Part shown: piece by piece, positions 36,310 to 46,094 of the stretch | Numbering within the stretch: position 1 is the stretch's first letter | Layout of the letters: every line of letters starts with the position of its first letter | Assembly: GCF_004798705.1 (NCBI RefSeq) | Contig: NZ_CP039290.1 | Span: 3,472,001-3,536,000, forward strand | Length of the DNA: 64,000 nucleotides | Direction: 5' to 3' | Source of the DNA: Arthrobacter sp. PAMC25564 | GTDB taxonomy: Bacteria; Actinomycetota; Actinomycetes; Actinomycetales; Micrococcaceae | Program-made: the position numbers and the translations under genes | Notes under the pieces: generated by a model | Databases searched by the model: none | Told to the model about the DNA's origin: nothing | What the model saw: the letters and a program-made list of their open reading frames with translations, nothing else

Positions 36310-37440
36310 ATGACAGTTCAGCTCGGCATGCCCCAACACCGCGGGGCCGGCAGCCCTGGAACGGGCATCTCCGGCGTTCCCGGGCGCCCGGCCGCCATGC
36401 CGGCCGGGCTGGTGGACCGCTACGGACGCCGCGCCACGGACATGCGGCTCTCGCTCACGGACAAATGCAATCTGCGCTGCACCTACTGCATGCCGGCCGA
36501 AGGACTGGAATGGCTGTCCAAGCAGGCGGTTATGTCGGCAGCGGAAATCGTCAGGATCGTGCGGATCGGCGTGGACCTGCTGGGTGTGCGGGAACTGCGG
36601 CTGACCGGCGGCGAACCGCTGGTCCGGGCCGATCTGCTGGACATCATCGCCGCCCTGCGCCAGGCCCATCCCGGGCTGCCCATTTCGATGACCACCAACG
36701 GCGTCGGCCTGGACAAGAAGGCCGCCGGCCTCAAGGCCGCCGGACTCTCGCGGATCAACGTCTCGCTGGATTCGCTGCATGAGGAAACATTCGCCAAGCT
36801 GACGCGGCGGCCCTTCCTGGACAGGGTGCTGGCCGGAGTGGACGCCGCCTGGGCCGCCGGACTGGGTCCCGTGAAGCTGAACGCTGTGCTGATGCGCGGG
36901 ATCAATGACGCCGAGTCGCCGGCCCTCCTGGCCTGGGCGCTGGACCGCGGCTACGAGCTTCGCTTCATCGAGCAGATGCCCCTCGATGCCGATCACGGCT
37001 GGACCCGCCGGAACATGATCACCGCGGCGGAGATCCGGGAACTGCTCTCCGCCGACTATGTGCTCAGCGCCGATCCGCGGGACCGCGACGGAGCCCCGGC
37101 GGAACGCTTTGAGGTCCGCGCCCGGGTGCCCGGTACTGAAGAGGCTGCCGGCCCCGTGCTCGGAACCGTGGGGATCATCGCCTCGGTCACCGAGCCCTTC
37201 TGCTCCGACTGCCGCCGCACCCGGATCACGGCGGAAGGCAAGATCATGAGCTGCCTGTTCTCCCGCGAGGAGGTCGACCTGCTCGGGCTGCTGCGCGAGG
37301 GCGCCAGCGATGACCAGCTCGCCGAACGCTGGCAGGACGCCATGTGGATCAAGCCCAAGGCCCACGGCATGGACCACGTGGGCCTGGACGCCCCGGACTT
37401 CATCCAGCCGGACCGCAGCATGAGCGCCATCGGAGGCTGA
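36310..37440 (+). CDS. moaA: GTP 3',8-cyclase MoaA
   Basis: A 376-residue radical SAM enzyme that starts molybdenum cofactor synthesis from GTP. The SAM cluster cysteines are Cys53, Cys57 and Cys60 (CNLRCTYCMP). The second cluster is in CSDCRRTRITAEGKIMSC, the GTP-binding motif of the family. The GGEPLVRADL motif follows the first cluster. The N-terminal 35 residues form a variable tail. moaD begins seven bases after the stop, and the other Moco genes are divergent on the minus strand. Confidence 0.96.
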   Translation: MTVQLGMPQHRGAGSPGTGISGVPGRPAAMPAGLVDRYGRRATDMRLSLTDKCNLRCTYCMPAEGLEWLSKQAVMSAAEIVRIVRIGVDLLGVRELRLTGGEPLVRADLLDIIAALRQAHPGLPISMTTNGVGLDKKAAGLKAAGLSRINVSLDSLHEETFAKLTRRPFLDRVLAGVDAAWAAGLGPVKLNAVLMRGINDAESPALLAWALDRGYELRFIEQMPLDADHGWTRRNMITAAEIRELLSADYVLSADPRDRDGAPAERFEVRARVPGTEEAAGPVLGTVGIIASVTEPFCSDCRRTRITAEGKIMSCLFSREEVDLLGLLREGASDDQLAERWQDAMWIKPKAHGMDHVGLDAPDFIQPDRSMSAIGG

Positions 37441-37447
37441 TTTTCCC

Positions 37448-37714
37448 GTGAACGTACGCTACTTCGCTGCCGCGCGCGCTGCCGCAGGCCTGGACGAGGA
37501 ACACTTCGACCTGGCCGACGGCGCCACGATGGCCTCGCTGCTGGAGGCGATCCTCGCCGTCGAACGCCCGGAGCCGCCGGCCGGGACACCACCGCTGGCC
37601 CGCATCCTGTCCCGCTCCAGCTTCCTGCTCAACGAGGTCGCGGTGCGCGGCCAGACAGCGGTGTTGAAGCCGGACGACGTCGTCGACGTGCTGCCGCCCT
37701 TCGCCGGCGGCTAA
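37448..37714 (+). CDS. moaD: MoaD/ThiS family sulfur carrier, molybdopterin synthase small subunit
   Basis: An 88-residue ubiquitin-fold protein that ends in FAGG. The terminal glycine would carry the thiocarboxylate used by MoaE. MNVRYFAAARAAAG at the start and LLNEVAVRG in the middle are typical of MoaD. It starts with GTG 37448 seven bases after the moaA stop and is surely co-transcribed. No MoeB/MoeZ activating enzyme is present in the window. Confidence 0.92.
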   Translation: MNVRYFAAARAAAGLDEEHFDLADGATMASLLEAILAVERPEPPAGTPPLARILSRSSFLLNEVAVRGQTAVLKPDDVVDVLPPFAGG

Positions 37715-37732
37715 GCTCCGGGGGTAATACGG

Positions 37733-38203
37733 CTAGGCTTCGGGCACCCGCCGGCAGACCGAGGTCATGAACGGGGTGAACTCACTCGCCTTGCCCAGCC
37801 GGAGCCCAGCGCTGTGCGTCAGCACGCCGTCGTCCACCCGGAAGGTGTGCCGCGCGGTGCCGCGGTCGCTGCGCCGCTCCATGGTGAGGGTGCCCTCCTG
37901 CCAGCTGGCGCGCGCGGGCGCCTCCGGAGGCAGCCCCATGCTGTTGACGTGGTACCAGAGGGTGTCCGGGCGGTCCGGGTCCATGGTGAAGACACCGTGG
38001 CCCTCGGAGCGGGTGCCGTCGGCCTCGGTATGCCGGTACGCCTGGGTGACCGCGAGGCCGGCGGCCGCACGGGCAAACGTCAGTTCGACGGCCGCAGTCC
38101 GCGCCGGCCCCCAGGCCGTGGCCTCCCACTTTGTGGTTCCTGTCCAATGCCCGAGGAACGCCTCAAGCGCCTCGTGTGCACTGCCTGGCAGCAGCCGGTC
38201 CAT
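37733..38203 (-). CDS. DUF1579-like protein
   Basis: A 156-residue soluble protein. EALEAFLGHWTGTTKWEATAWGP near the start, QAYRHTEADGTRSEGHGVFT in the middle and YHVNSMGLPPEAPARASWQE suggest the lipocalin-like beta-barrel of the DUF1579 family. The function is unknown. ATG 38203 is chosen because GGAAGGAAAAC precedes it; the frame stays open 16 codons upstream without a better signal. It converges on moaD and is probably not part of the Moco system. Confidence 0.72.
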   Translation of the reverse strand: MDRLLPGSAHEALEAFLGHWTGTTKWEATAWGPARTAAVELTFARAAAGLAVTQAYRHTEADGTRSEGHGVFTMDPDRPDTLWYHVNSMGLPPEAPARASWQEGTLTMERRSDRGTARHTFRVDDGVLTHSAGLRLGKASEFTPFMTSVCRRVPEA

Positions 38204-38331
38204 GTTTTCCTTCCAGGGGTCCTCCCGAGTGACCCCGCCCCCCATCATCACGCGCCACCGCCGCCCTGTCCAGCGTCCGGCGGTGCCGGTGCCGCACGGG
38301 CGATGCCTCGGTCCGGAGGCATCGCCGCAGT

Positions 38332-39675
38332 TCAGAGCCCGAAGGTCTCGTTTTCGTCGAAGGGGCCGACGACGGTGATGGTCCGTGGCGCAGCGGCAAG
38401 CTCGCGGGCAAGTTCCTGGACCTCGGCGGCGGTGACGGCCTTGATCAGGCGCAGCGTCTCGTCGATGTCCTGGTATTCGCCGGAGACCAGCTCGGCGCGG
38501 CCCAGCCGGGACATCCGGGATCCGGTGTCCTCGAGGGCCAGCACGATCCCGCCGCAGAGCTGCCCCACGGACTTGCGGAGCTCCTCCTCGGAAATGCCGC
38601 CCTCCGCCAGCTTGTCCAGTTCCGCGCCGAGCAGCTCGACGACCTGCCGGACCTTCGACGGCGTGCAGCCGGCGTACATCCCGAAGTAGCCCGCGTCCGC
38701 GTAGGAGGAAGCGAAGGAGTAGGTCGAGTAGACAAGGCCGCGCTTCTCCCGCACCTCCTGGAAGAGCCGGGATGACATGCCTCCGCCGAGCACCGCGTTG
38801 AGCACGCTCATCACGAAGCGGCGGTCATCGGTGGCGACGAGCGAGGGGCAGCCCATGATGATGTTGGCCTGCTCGACCGGACGCTTGACCACATGCAGGC
38901 CCGCGGTGCCGGTGATTTCGGCGCGGTCGGTAGGGCGGCGCTGCACCGGGGTGGCCGCCGGCTCAAGGTTCCAGCCCGCGGCGTGGAGGGCGTCCACCAC
39001 GAGGCCGCAGACGACGTCGTGGTCCAGTCCCCCGGCGGCGGTGATGACGAGCTCGTCGGGCCGGTAGTAGCGCCGGTAATGGTCCCAGACCGAGTCGCGT
39101 GCGACGGCGCGGATGGCGTCAGGGGTGCCGCCGATCGGGCGGCCGAGGGGGTGGGTCCCGAGCACGGCGGCGACGAAGTTCTCGTGCGCGACGTCGGTCG
39201 GGTCGTCGCTGTCCATGGCGATCTCCTCAAGGATGACGTCGCGTTCCTGCTCCATCTCCTGCGGGTCAAGGACGGCGCCGGTGATCATGTCCGCGATGAC
39301 ATCGATCGCCATGGGCAGGTCGCTGTCCAGCACGCGGGCAAAGTAGCAGGTGCTTTCCTTCGCCGTGGCCGCGTTCGATTCCCCGCCGACCTCGTCGAAG
39401 GCCGAGGCGATCTCAAGGGCGGTGCGGCGCCGGGTGCCCTTGAACAGGAGGTGTTCGAGGAAGTGGGTGGAGCCGTGCTGCCCGGGTGCCTCGTCCCGGG
39501 AGCCCACGCCGACCCAGAAACCGATGGTTGCCGAACGCTGGCCGGGCATGGCTTCGGTCAGCACCCGGACGCCGCCGGGCAGGACCGAGCGGCGCACCTC
39601 GGAACCGCCGTCGGCTCCGTGGATCAGGGTGTCAGCGTGCTGGTTCTGCTCAAGCGGCAGGGGGACGACAGTCAT
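38332..39675 (-). CDS. M16 family zinc metallopeptidase
   Basis: A 447-residue pitrilysin-type peptidase. The inverted zinc motif HxxEH is His71-Phe-Leu-Glu74-His75 in GSTHFLEHLLFKGT, and the distal Glu lies in the region ATAKESTCYFARV. The C-terminal half is the inactive homologous repeat (GMSSRLFQEVREKRGLVYS). It is cytoplasmic by lack of a signal peptide. The ATG at 39675 has AAAGG five bases upstream. It follows pnp on the same strand beyond a terminator, the usual place for this family in high-GC Gram-positives. Confidence 0.93.
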   Translation of the reverse strand: MTVVPLPLEQNQHADTLIHGADGGSEVRRSVLPGGVRVLTEAMPGQRSATIGFWVGVGSRDEAPGQHGSTHFLEHLLFKGTRRRTALEIASAFDEVGGESNAATAKESTCYFARVLDSDLPMAIDVIADMITGAVLDPQEMEQERDVILEEIAMDSDDPTDVAHENFVAAVLGTHPLGRPIGGTPDAIRAVARDSVWDHYRRYYRPDELVITAAGGLDHDVVCGLVVDALHAAGWNLEPAATPVQRRPTDRAEITGTAGLHVVKRPVEQANIIMGCPSLVATDDRRFVMSVLNAVLGGGMSSRLFQEVREKRGLVYSTYSFASSYADAGYFGMYAGCTPSKVRQVVELLGAELDKLAEGGISEEELRKSVGQLCGGIVLALEDTGSRMSRLGRAELVSGEYQDIDETLRLIKAVTAAEVQELARELAAAPRTITVVGPFDENETFGL

Positions 39676-39729
39676 CAAGGCCTTTCAGTAAATACGTGCC
39701 AAATCTGCGTGCAATCCTACCTTTAACGG

Positions 39730-39764
39730 CGGCGGGGCCGGTGGATGATCCACCGGCCCCGCCG
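39730..39764 (-). terminator. strong terminator after pnp
   Basis: A perfect 16-bp GC-rich stem (left arm CGGCGGGGCCGGTGGA) with a TGA loop lies between the pnp stop and the M16 peptidase start. Confidence 0.8.
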
Positions 39765-39795
39765 TCACTGGCTGTTCTGCGAACTACAGTGCCAA

Positions 39796-42036
39796 CTACT
39801 CTGCGGGCTCCTCGGAGACCTCAGCGGCGTTTGCGCCTTCCTCGTCAGCCACAACGGGAGACAGCGAGAGCTTGCCGCGGTCATCGATCTTGGTGATTTC
39901 CACCTGGATCTTCTGGCCCACGGAGACGACGTCCTCGACGTTGTCAACGCGCTTGCCGCCGGCGATCTTGCGCAGCTCGGAGATGTGCAGCAGGCCGTCC
40001 TTGCCCGGAGTCAGGGAAACGAAGGCGCCGAAGGTCGTGGTCTTGACGACCGTGCCCAGGTAGCGCTCGCCGATTTCCGGGATCTGCGGGTTGGCGATGG
40101 CGTTGATCGCGGACCGTGCCGCGTCGGCAGACGGGCCGTTCGTGGCGCCGATGTAGACCGTGCCGTCGTCCTCGATCGAGATGTCGGCGCCGGTGTCTTC
40201 CTGGATCTGGTTGATCATCTTGCCCTTCGGCCCAATGACCTCGCCGATCTTGTCAACCGGGATCTTGACCGCGATGACGCGCGGCGCGAACTCGGAGAGC
40301 TCGTCCGGGGTGTCGATCGCGGAGTTCAGGACGTCCAGGATGTGCAGGCGGGCTTCGCGGGCCTGCTTCAGGGCGGCTGCCAGGACGGAGGCCGGGATGC
40401 CGTCGAGCTTGGTGTCCAGCTGGATGGCCGTGACGAACTCGGAGGTACCGGCGACCTTGAAGTCCATGTCACCGAAGGCATCTTCGGCGCCGAGGATGTC
40501 GGTCAGGGCGGCGTAGCGGGTCTGGCCGTCAACCTGGTCGGAGACCAGGCCCATGGCGATACCGGCGACGGGAGCCTTCAGCGGCACACCTGCGTTGAGC
40601 AGGGACAGCGTGGAGGCACAGACGGAACCCATCGACGTCGAACCGTTGGAGCTGAGCGCCTCAGACACCTGGCGGATGGCGTACGGGAATTCCTCGCGGG
40701 ACGGCAGCACCGGCATGATGGCGCGCTCTGCGAGGGCGCCATGGCCGATTTCGCGGCGTTTCGGGGAACCGACGCGGCCGGTCTCGCCGGTGGAGTACGG
40801 CGGGAAGTTGTAGTTGTGCATGTACCGCTTGCGCGTCACGGGAGACAGCGAGTCGATCTGCTGTTCCATCTTGAGCATGTTCAGCGTGGTGACACCCAGG
40901 ATCTGGGTCTCGCCGCGTTCGAAGATGGCCGAGCCGTGGACGCGGGGCAGGACCTCAACCTCGGCGGTGAGCTGGCGGATGTCCGTCAGGCCACGGCCGT
41001 CGATGCGGATCTGGTCCTTGAGGATGCGCTGGCGCACAACCTGCTTGGTGACCGAGCGGAATGCCGCGGACAGTTCCTTCTCGCGGCCTTCGAACTGGCC
41101 GGCCAGCGAGCTCGTGACCTCGTCCTTGAGCTCGTCGGAAGCGGTGTCGCGTTCCTGCTTGTCGGCGATCTGGAAGACGGCAGCCAGCTTCTCGGCGCCG
41201 GCGGCCTCGACGGCGGCGAAGACGTCGTCCTGGTAGTCCAGGAAGATCGGGAACTCCACGGTCGGCTTGGCGGCGCGGGCTGCCAGATCGGCCTGGGCCT
41301 CGCACAGGGCCTTGATGAACGGCTTGGCAGCCTCGAGGCCCTCGGAGACAACCTCTTCGGTCGGGGCGGTGGCGCCCTGTTCCTTGATGAGGTTCCAGGA
41401 GTTGTCGGTGGCTTCGGCTTCAACCATCATGATGGCGACGTCGTCTCCTGCAACCCGGCCGGCAACGACCATGTTGAAGACGGCGTTCTCCAGCTGCGAG
41501 TACTTCGGGAACGCAACCCACTGCGAACCCTGCTCGTCGGCAACGAGGGCAACGCGGACGCCGCCGATCGGGCCGGAGAAGGGCAGGCCGGAGAGCTGGG
41601 TTGACATCGAGGACGCGTTGATCGCGACCACGTCGTAGAGCTCGTCCGGGTTGATGGACAGCACGGTGACGACGATCTGGACCTCGTTGCGCAGGCCCTT
41701 GACGAAGGCCGGACGCAGCGGGCGGTCCATCAGGCGGCAGGCCAGGATCGCTTCGGTGGACGGGCGGCCTTCACGGCGGAAGAACGAGCCCGGGATGCGG
41801 CCCGCAGCGTACATACGCTCTTCGACGTCGACGGTCAGCGGGAAGAAGTCGAAACCTTCACGCGGGTGCTTGCCGGCGGTGGTTGCGGACAGCAGTGCGG
41901 TCTCTTCATCGATGTAGACCATCGCTGCGCCGGCTGCCTGCTTGGCAAGGCGGCCGGTTTCAAAGCGGATTACACGCTTGCCGAAGCGGCCATTGTCAAT
42001 GACTGCTTCTGAGAACTGGATTTCGGGACCCTCCAT
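39796..42036 (-). CDS. pnp: polynucleotide phosphorylase
   Basis: A 746-residue 3'-5' phosphorolytic exoribonuclease/polymerase. Two RNase PH domains are present: the first has [20 protein letters not shown], and the second has the FFRR-like GGETQ region and [19 protein letters not shown], with the catalytic aspartates in [10 protein letters not shown] to [16 protein letters not shown] domain ([20 protein letters not shown]) and an S1 domain ([21 protein letters not shown]) follow. GGAGGTG precedes ATG 42036. A leader of about 200 bases separates it from rpsO, where pnp mRNA is autoregulated in other bacteria. Confidence 0.97.
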   Translation of the reverse strand: MEGPEIQFSEAVIDNGRFGKRVIRFETGRLAKQAAGAAMVYIDEETALLSATTAGKHPREGFDFFPLTVDVEERMYAAGRIPGSFFRREGRPSTEAILACRLMDRPLRPAFVKGLRNEVQIVVTVLSINPDELYDVVAINASSMSTQLSGLPFSGPIGGVRVALVADEQGSQWVAFPKYSQLENAVFNMVVAGRVAGDDVAIMMVEAEATDNSWNLIKEQGATAPTEEVVSEGLEAAKPFIKALCEAQADLAARAAKPTVEFPIFLDYQDDVFAAVEAAGAEKLAAVFQIADKQERDTASDELKDEVTSSLAGQFEGREKELSAAFRSVTKQVVRQRILKDQIRIDGRGLTDIRQLTAEVEVLPRVHGSAIFERGETQILGVTTLNMLKMEQQIDSLSPVTRKRYMHNYNFPPYSTGETGRVGSPKRREIGHGALAERAIMPVLPSREEFPYAIRQVSEALSSNGSTSMGSVCASTLSLLNAGVPLKAPVAGIAMGLVSDQVDGQTRYAALTDILGAEDAFGDMDFKVAGTSEFVTAIQLDTKLDGIPASVLAAALKQAREARLHILDVLNSAIDTPDELSEFAPRVIAVKIPVDKIGEVIGPKGKMINQIQEDTGADISIEDDGTVYIGATNGPSADAARSAINAIANPQIPEIGERYLGTVVKTTTFGAFVSLTPGKDGLLHISELRKIAGGKRVDNVEDVVSVGQKIQVEITKIDDRGKLSLSPVVADEEGANAAEVSEEPAE

Positions 42037-42241
42037 AGAGAGTCACCTCCGTTTCATGGTTCACGGAGCCCAGCCGCATCAACCCAGTCCAGCATCTGTC
42101 TACTGGCCTGCACTGCACCCGGTCATCGATCGAGACCCACGGGCGGGGCAACATTTCCTTGATTGCCGTTCCCGGGGGTCACTACCGAGGACCGCGAATG
42201 CGTGATGCGGTTGATCCTCCTGTTGAGTTTTATTTGAAGAA

Positions 42242-42272
42242 GGCGGCCCTTTCCGTCACGGAAGGGGCCGCC
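42242..42272 (-). terminator. hairpin/attenuator between rpsO and pnp
   Basis: A 14-bp GC-rich stem with one A-C mismatch in the RNA and a three-base loop starts 13 bases after the rpsO stop and is followed by TTCTTC in the transcript. Position matches the rpsO-pnp attenuator known in other bacteria. Confidence 0.72.
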
Positions 42273-42285
42273 CCCTTAAAGCTGA

Positions 42286-42555
42286 CTAGCGGCGCAGGCC
42301 GAGGCGCTCGATGAGCGCACGGTAGCGGGTGATGTCAGTGTTCTTGAGGTAGGTGAGCATACGCTTGCGACGACCAACCATGGCCAGCAGACCGCGCTGG
42401 GTGTGGTAATCGTGCTTGTGCTCCTTCATGTGCTCAGTGAGATCCTTGATCCGCTGAGTCAGGACTGCAACCTGGACCTCCGGTGAACCGGTGTCGCCCT
42501 CGGACGTTGCGAAATCCTTGATGATGGACTGCTTTACAGCGGCTTCAAGTGCCAC
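42286..42555 (-). CDS. rpsO: 30S ribosomal protein S15
   Basis: An 89-residue S15 that binds the 16S rRNA central domain. [19 protein letters not shown] and [19 protein letters not shown] with the final [21 protein letters not shown] are full family matches. The start is GTG 42555 (coding VALEAAVKQ) with AGGAG six bases upstream; the frame runs on upstream through the leader but without homology. The 142-bp gap before it contains a CCTTTTCCCC/GGGGGAGG hairpin that could be an autoregulatory site. Confidence 0.98.
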   Translation of the reverse strand: MALEAAVKQSIIKDFATSEGDTGSPEVQVAVLTQRIKDLTEHMKEHKHDYHTQRGLLAMVGRRKRMLTYLKNTDITRYRALIERLGLRR

Positions 42556-42697
42556 GATAACTCCTAGAGATGTGCCGTGAGGCCCGAAACAGTACTTCAC
42601 TGCCGGGGGTACCGGTAGCGGAGCGCCTCCCCCAGGGGAAAAGGCCTCCGAAACACAGCAAGAACCAGCCGCCACGGACTGCAGCCGGATCCAACGT

Positions 42698-43972
42698 TTA
42701 GTTTACTGGCACGTTCCCGATCTTGTCGAAACCGCCGCTCTCCAGCCGATCGCGGATCGCGGCCACGCCGCGGTACAGCTCGGCGAAGGAAGTGCTCAGC
42801 GGTGACAACCCGATCCTGATCCCCTGCGGAGCCCGGAAATCCGGAATGACATCCTGCTCCCACAGTGCCGCGGTCATGTCCAGGAACGCCGGGTGGTCCA
42901 CTGTGATGTGGCTGCCGCGCAGTTCCGGATCCCGCGGCGTGGACAGTCCAACGCCCGCCGGCGCGAGCCAGGCGTCGTGGAGCCCGACGGCGAATGCGGT
43001 CAGCAGCCGGGATTTCGCCCGGACGGCGGCCATCCCCGCTTCCTCGAGCAGGTCCAGGGTGCCGCGCATGGCGAGCATGCCGAAGATGGCCGGGGTGCCG
43101 CTGAGGAAACCCCGGATGCCGGGAGCGGCCTCATAGCCGGCCGCCATCTCGAAGGCATCCTTCCGGCCCATCCAGCCCCAGATCGGCTGGCGCAGGCCGG
43201 GCAGGTGACGGGCGTTGACGTAAGCGAACGCGGGCGAGCCCGGTCCCCCGTTGAGGTATTTGTAGGTGCAGCCGGCGGCGAAGTCTGCGCCGGCGGCGTC
43301 CAGTCCGATCTCCACCGACCCGGCGGAATGGCACAGGTCCCACACGACGAGCGCGCCGGCGTCGTGCACCGCGGCGGTGATTCCCGGCAGGTTCGCAAGG
43401 AACCCGGAGCGGTAGGCGATCTGGCTGAGGAGCACGACGGCAGTGGCCGGGCCGGTGGCGGCCCGCACCTGGTCAACGCTCACGCCCGAGGCGGGATCGG
43501 CGTCGATCCAGCGCAGCGTGAGGCCCTCTTCGCGGGCGATGCCCTCGACGAGGTAGCGGTCGGTGGGGAAATTGTCCGTGTCCAGGACGATTTCGGTCCG
43601 GGCCGGATCCGTGACGGCGGCCAGGGCGGCGCGGATCAGCTTGTACAGCACCACAGTGGTGGAGTCCGCGATGATGGTCTGGCCCGGGGCGGCACCGAGG
43701 ACCACACGGCCCAGCTGCTCGCCGATGGCCTGCGGAAGTTCCAGCCATTCCTCGTCCCAGCCGCGGATCAGCCGGCCGCCCCAGCTGTCCTGGATGAAGC
43801 CGCTGATGTCCGTGACGGTCCGCTTCAGCGGACGGCCCAGGGAGTTCCCGTCAAGATAGGACAGCTCGGTGTCCGTGCCGATGAAGTGCTCCCGGTACGC
43901 GGCCAGCGGATCCGCGGCGTCCAGTTCCAGGGCACGCCGCCACAGGGCGTCGGGGTTTTCCGTGGCGCTCAC
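42698..43972 (-). CDS. kynU: kynureninase
   Basis: A 424-residue PLP enzyme that cleaves kynurenine to anthranilate and alanine. The N-terminal [12 protein letters not shown], the [13 protein letters not shown] segment with the Asp that holds the PLP nitrogen, and the lysine in [18 protein letters not shown] are diagnostic. The GTG start overlaps the kynA stop by four bases, so the two are co-translated. The formamidase kynB is not present nearby and must be elsewhere or replaced. Confidence 0.94.
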   Translation of the reverse strand: MSATENPDALWRRALELDAADPLAAYREHFIGTDTELSYLDGNSLGRPLKRTVTDISGFIQDSWGGRLIRGWDEEWLELPQAIGEQLGRVVLGAAPGQTIIADSTTVVLYKLIRAALAAVTDPARTEIVLDTDNFPTDRYLVEGIAREEGLTLRWIDADPASGVSVDQVRAATGPATAVVLLSQIAYRSGFLANLPGITAAVHDAGALVVWDLCHSAGSVEIGLDAAGADFAAGCTYKYLNGGPGSPAFAYVNARHLPGLRQPIWGWMGRKDAFEMAAGYEAAPGIRGFLSGTPAIFGMLAMRGTLDLLEEAGMAAVRAKSRLLTAFAVGLHDAWLAPAGVGLSTPRDPELRGSHITVDHPAFLDMTAALWEQDVIPDFRAPQGIRIGLSPLSTSFAELYRGVAAIRDRLESGGFDKIGNVPVN

Positions 43973-44823
43973 TGGCCGATCTCCGTCCGGACGGCAAAGA
44001 GCTCGGGGAAGAAGGTCAGCTCAAGGGCTTTCTGCAGGAACGCGGCGCCGCTGGAACCTCCGGTTCCCGCCTTCATGCCGATGGTGCGCTGGACCGTGCG
44101 CAGGTGCCGGAAGCGCCAGAGCTGGAAGTTGTCCTCCAGGTCCACGAGTTCCTCGCAGGCCTCGTAGGCGCCCCAGTGTTCGGCAGCGTGCTCATAGATG
44201 TACTTGAACACCGGCACAAGCTCCGGGCAGAACTCGTGGGCCCGGCTGACGTCCCGGTCCAGCACCGACGCAGGAATGTCGAAGCCCTGCCGTTTGAGGT
44301 AGGCAAGGAAGTCGTCGTAGATGCTCGGTGCCTCGAGGAGCTCCTGCAGCAGCGCGTGGGCTTCGGGGTCGGACTCGAACACCGGCAGCATCTTGGAGTT
44401 CTTGTTACCGAGCAGGAACTCGACCGCGCGGTACTGGCTGGACTGGAAGCCGGAGGAGTTACCGAGGAAACTGCGGAACTGCGAATACTCGGTGGGGGTC
44501 AGCGTGGCCAGCACGGACCACTGCTCGGTCAGCGTCTTCTGGATGTGCTTGACCCGGGCGATCGCCTTCAGGGCCGAGCCAAGGTCATCGGTGCGCAACC
44601 AGCCGGCGGCACTGCGCAGCTCGTGCAGGACCAGCTTCAGCCACAGCTCCGTGGTCTGGTGCTGGATGATGAAGAGCATCTCGTCGTGGTGCTCGGGCGT
44701 GCTGACCGGCTGCTGGGCACTGAGCAGCGTGGGCAGCTGCAGGTACGACGCGTAGCTCATCCGGGTGCTGAAGTCGCGGACAATGTCCCGGTCCAGCTCC
44801 CTCGTGTTCTTCTCAATGCTCAC
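43969..44823 (-). CDS. kynA: tryptophan 2,3-dioxygenase
   Basis: A 284-residue heme dioxygenase that opens the tryptophan indole ring to N-formylkynurenine. Landmarks are MSYASYLQLPTLLSAQ, the HDEMLFIIQHQTTELWLKLV substrate/heme region, SSGFQSSQYR, and FRHLRTVQRTIGMKAGTGGS near the end with the proximal heme His. GGAAGG lies before the GTG start at 44823. It begins 52 bp after ribF and is followed by kynU. Confidence 0.95.
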   Translation of the reverse strand: MSIEKNTRELDRDIVRDFSTRMSYASYLQLPTLLSAQQPVSTPEHHDEMLFIIQHQTTELWLKLVLHELRSAAGWLRTDDLGSALKAIARVKHIQKTLTEQWSVLATLTPTEYSQFRSFLGNSSGFQSSQYRAVEFLLGNKNSKMLPVFESDPEAHALLQELLEAPSIYDDFLAYLKRQGFDIPASVLDRDVSRAHEFCPELVPVFKYIYEHAAEHWGAYEACEELVDLEDNFQLWRFRHLRTVQRTIGMKAGTGGSSGAAFLQKALELTFFPELFAVRTEIGQ

Positions 44824-44875
44824 AGTTTTGCCTTCCGCAGCTCAGGGCCTGGATCCACCCGCGGACCGCCGCGGG

Positions 44876-45886
44876 TCAGTGCGCGAACAGGAGCCCGTGC
44901 GCCTGGACCACGTCCAGCCGCATCTGTTCCACCAACGCATCAGGCCCACGGTACGCGACCATGCCCCGCAGCCTGGCGACGAATTCCACCACTACTGTCT
45001 GGCCGTACAGATCGAAGTCGCCGACTTCTTCGTCCGGACGGTCGATCACGTGCGCCTCGACCTGCCGGCTGACGCCGTCGAACGTGGGGTTGGATCCCAC
45101 GGAGATCGCGGCAGGCCACCGGGTGCCGGCCTGGTCCACGAGCCAGCCGGCGTAGATGCCGTCGGCGGGGATGTAGCCGCTCGCCGTGGAAGCGAGGTTG
45201 GCCGTGGGGAAGCCCAGGTCCCGGCCGCGCGCGGCGCCGTGCACGACTTCGCCGCGCATCCGGTGCGGGCGTCCCAGGACGGCGGCGGCGGTGGCGACGT
45301 CGCCCGATTGCAAGGCCTCGCGCACCCAGGTGGAGGAACAGCGGCGGTCCGCGCCGCCGTCGTCGTGGAGGGGGAAGCCCTCGGAACCGAATTCGCTGAT
45401 GACCAGCACCTCGAACCCGAGCTTCCTGCCCAGTTCCTGCATGGTGGCCAGGTCGCCGGAGTTGCCGCGGCCGAAGCGGGCATCGTGGCCGATCACCACA
45501 TGGCTGGCCTTGAGGCTGCCGACCAGGATGGTGGCGACGAATTCTTCCGCGGTGAGGCTGGCCAGCTCGAGGGAATACTTCAACACCAGCACGGCGTCGA
45601 GGCCCAGCTCGCCGAGGGCCACCAGCTTGTCCTCCAGCCCCATGATCAGTTCAGGGGCCGATTCGGGCCGGTGCACCAGCGCCGGATGGGGGTCGAAGGT
45701 GATGGCAACGGCACGCGCATGGTTCAGGCGCGCGGTGCGGATCAGCTGCGAGAGCACCTGTTGGTGGCCGCGATGCACGCCGTCGAAGTTGCCGAACGTG
45801 ACAACGGAAGGACCGAAGTCCGCCGGGACTTCGGACGGATCGTTCCAGATGTGGACCATGAACCTCGCCTTTTTACTGCCTGCCAT
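44876..45886 (-). CDS. ribF: bifunctional riboflavin kinase/FAD synthetase
   Basis: A 336-residue RibF. The N-terminal FMN adenylyltransferase domain has VVTFGNFDGVHRGHQQV and STWVREALQSGDV. The C-terminal riboflavin kinase has RGRDLGFPTANL and GTRWPAAISVGSNPTF, with Asn/Thr magnesium residues. Start ATG 45886 has GGAAGAG nearby; ATG 45859 (MVHIWND) is an alternative. In many bacteria it follows truB directly; here about 5 kb of other genes intervene. Confidence 0.94.
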   Translation of the reverse strand: MAGSKKARFMVHIWNDPSEVPADFGPSVVTFGNFDGVHRGHQQVLSQLIRTARLNHARAVAITFDPHPALVHRPESAPELIMGLEDKLVALGELGLDAVLVLKYSLELASLTAEEFVATILVGSLKASHVVIGHDARFGRGNSGDLATMQELGRKLGFEVLVISEFGSEGFPLHDDGGADRRCSSTWVREALQSGDVATAAAVLGRPHRMRGEVVHGAARGRDLGFPTANLASTASGYIPADGIYAGWLVDQAGTRWPAAISVGSNPTFDGVSRQVEAHVIDRPDEEVGDFDLYGQTVVVEFVARLRGMVAYRGPDALVEQMRLDVVQAHGLLFAH

Positions 45887-46094
45887 GAACTCTTCCGGAG
45901 ACAGTGCCGGCTCCGGAACCCTCTAAGATTACCCGCATTCGGTGCCGGTCCAGGACGGTCAGGCCGGGCTGCCTGGTGCGTCCTTCCGCGTGCGGCGCGC
46001 CGGGACTATGAATCAAGGGCCGCAGTTCGGCGACGCCCGTGCGGGCTCCGTTTCCAACGACGCCGCGGTCCACGTGCGGCTGAAGGAGTACGCC

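Noticed and set aside
37706..37755. GCCGGCGG/CCGCCGGC repeat spanning the ends of moaD and the DUF1579-like gene
   Set aside because: The loop is about 35 bases and the arms lie in coding GC-rich sequence, so it is not a convincing terminator.
39745..41604. Long plus-strand open frame (about 619 codons) over pnp
   Set aside because: It is antisense to pnp, with no recognisable domain.
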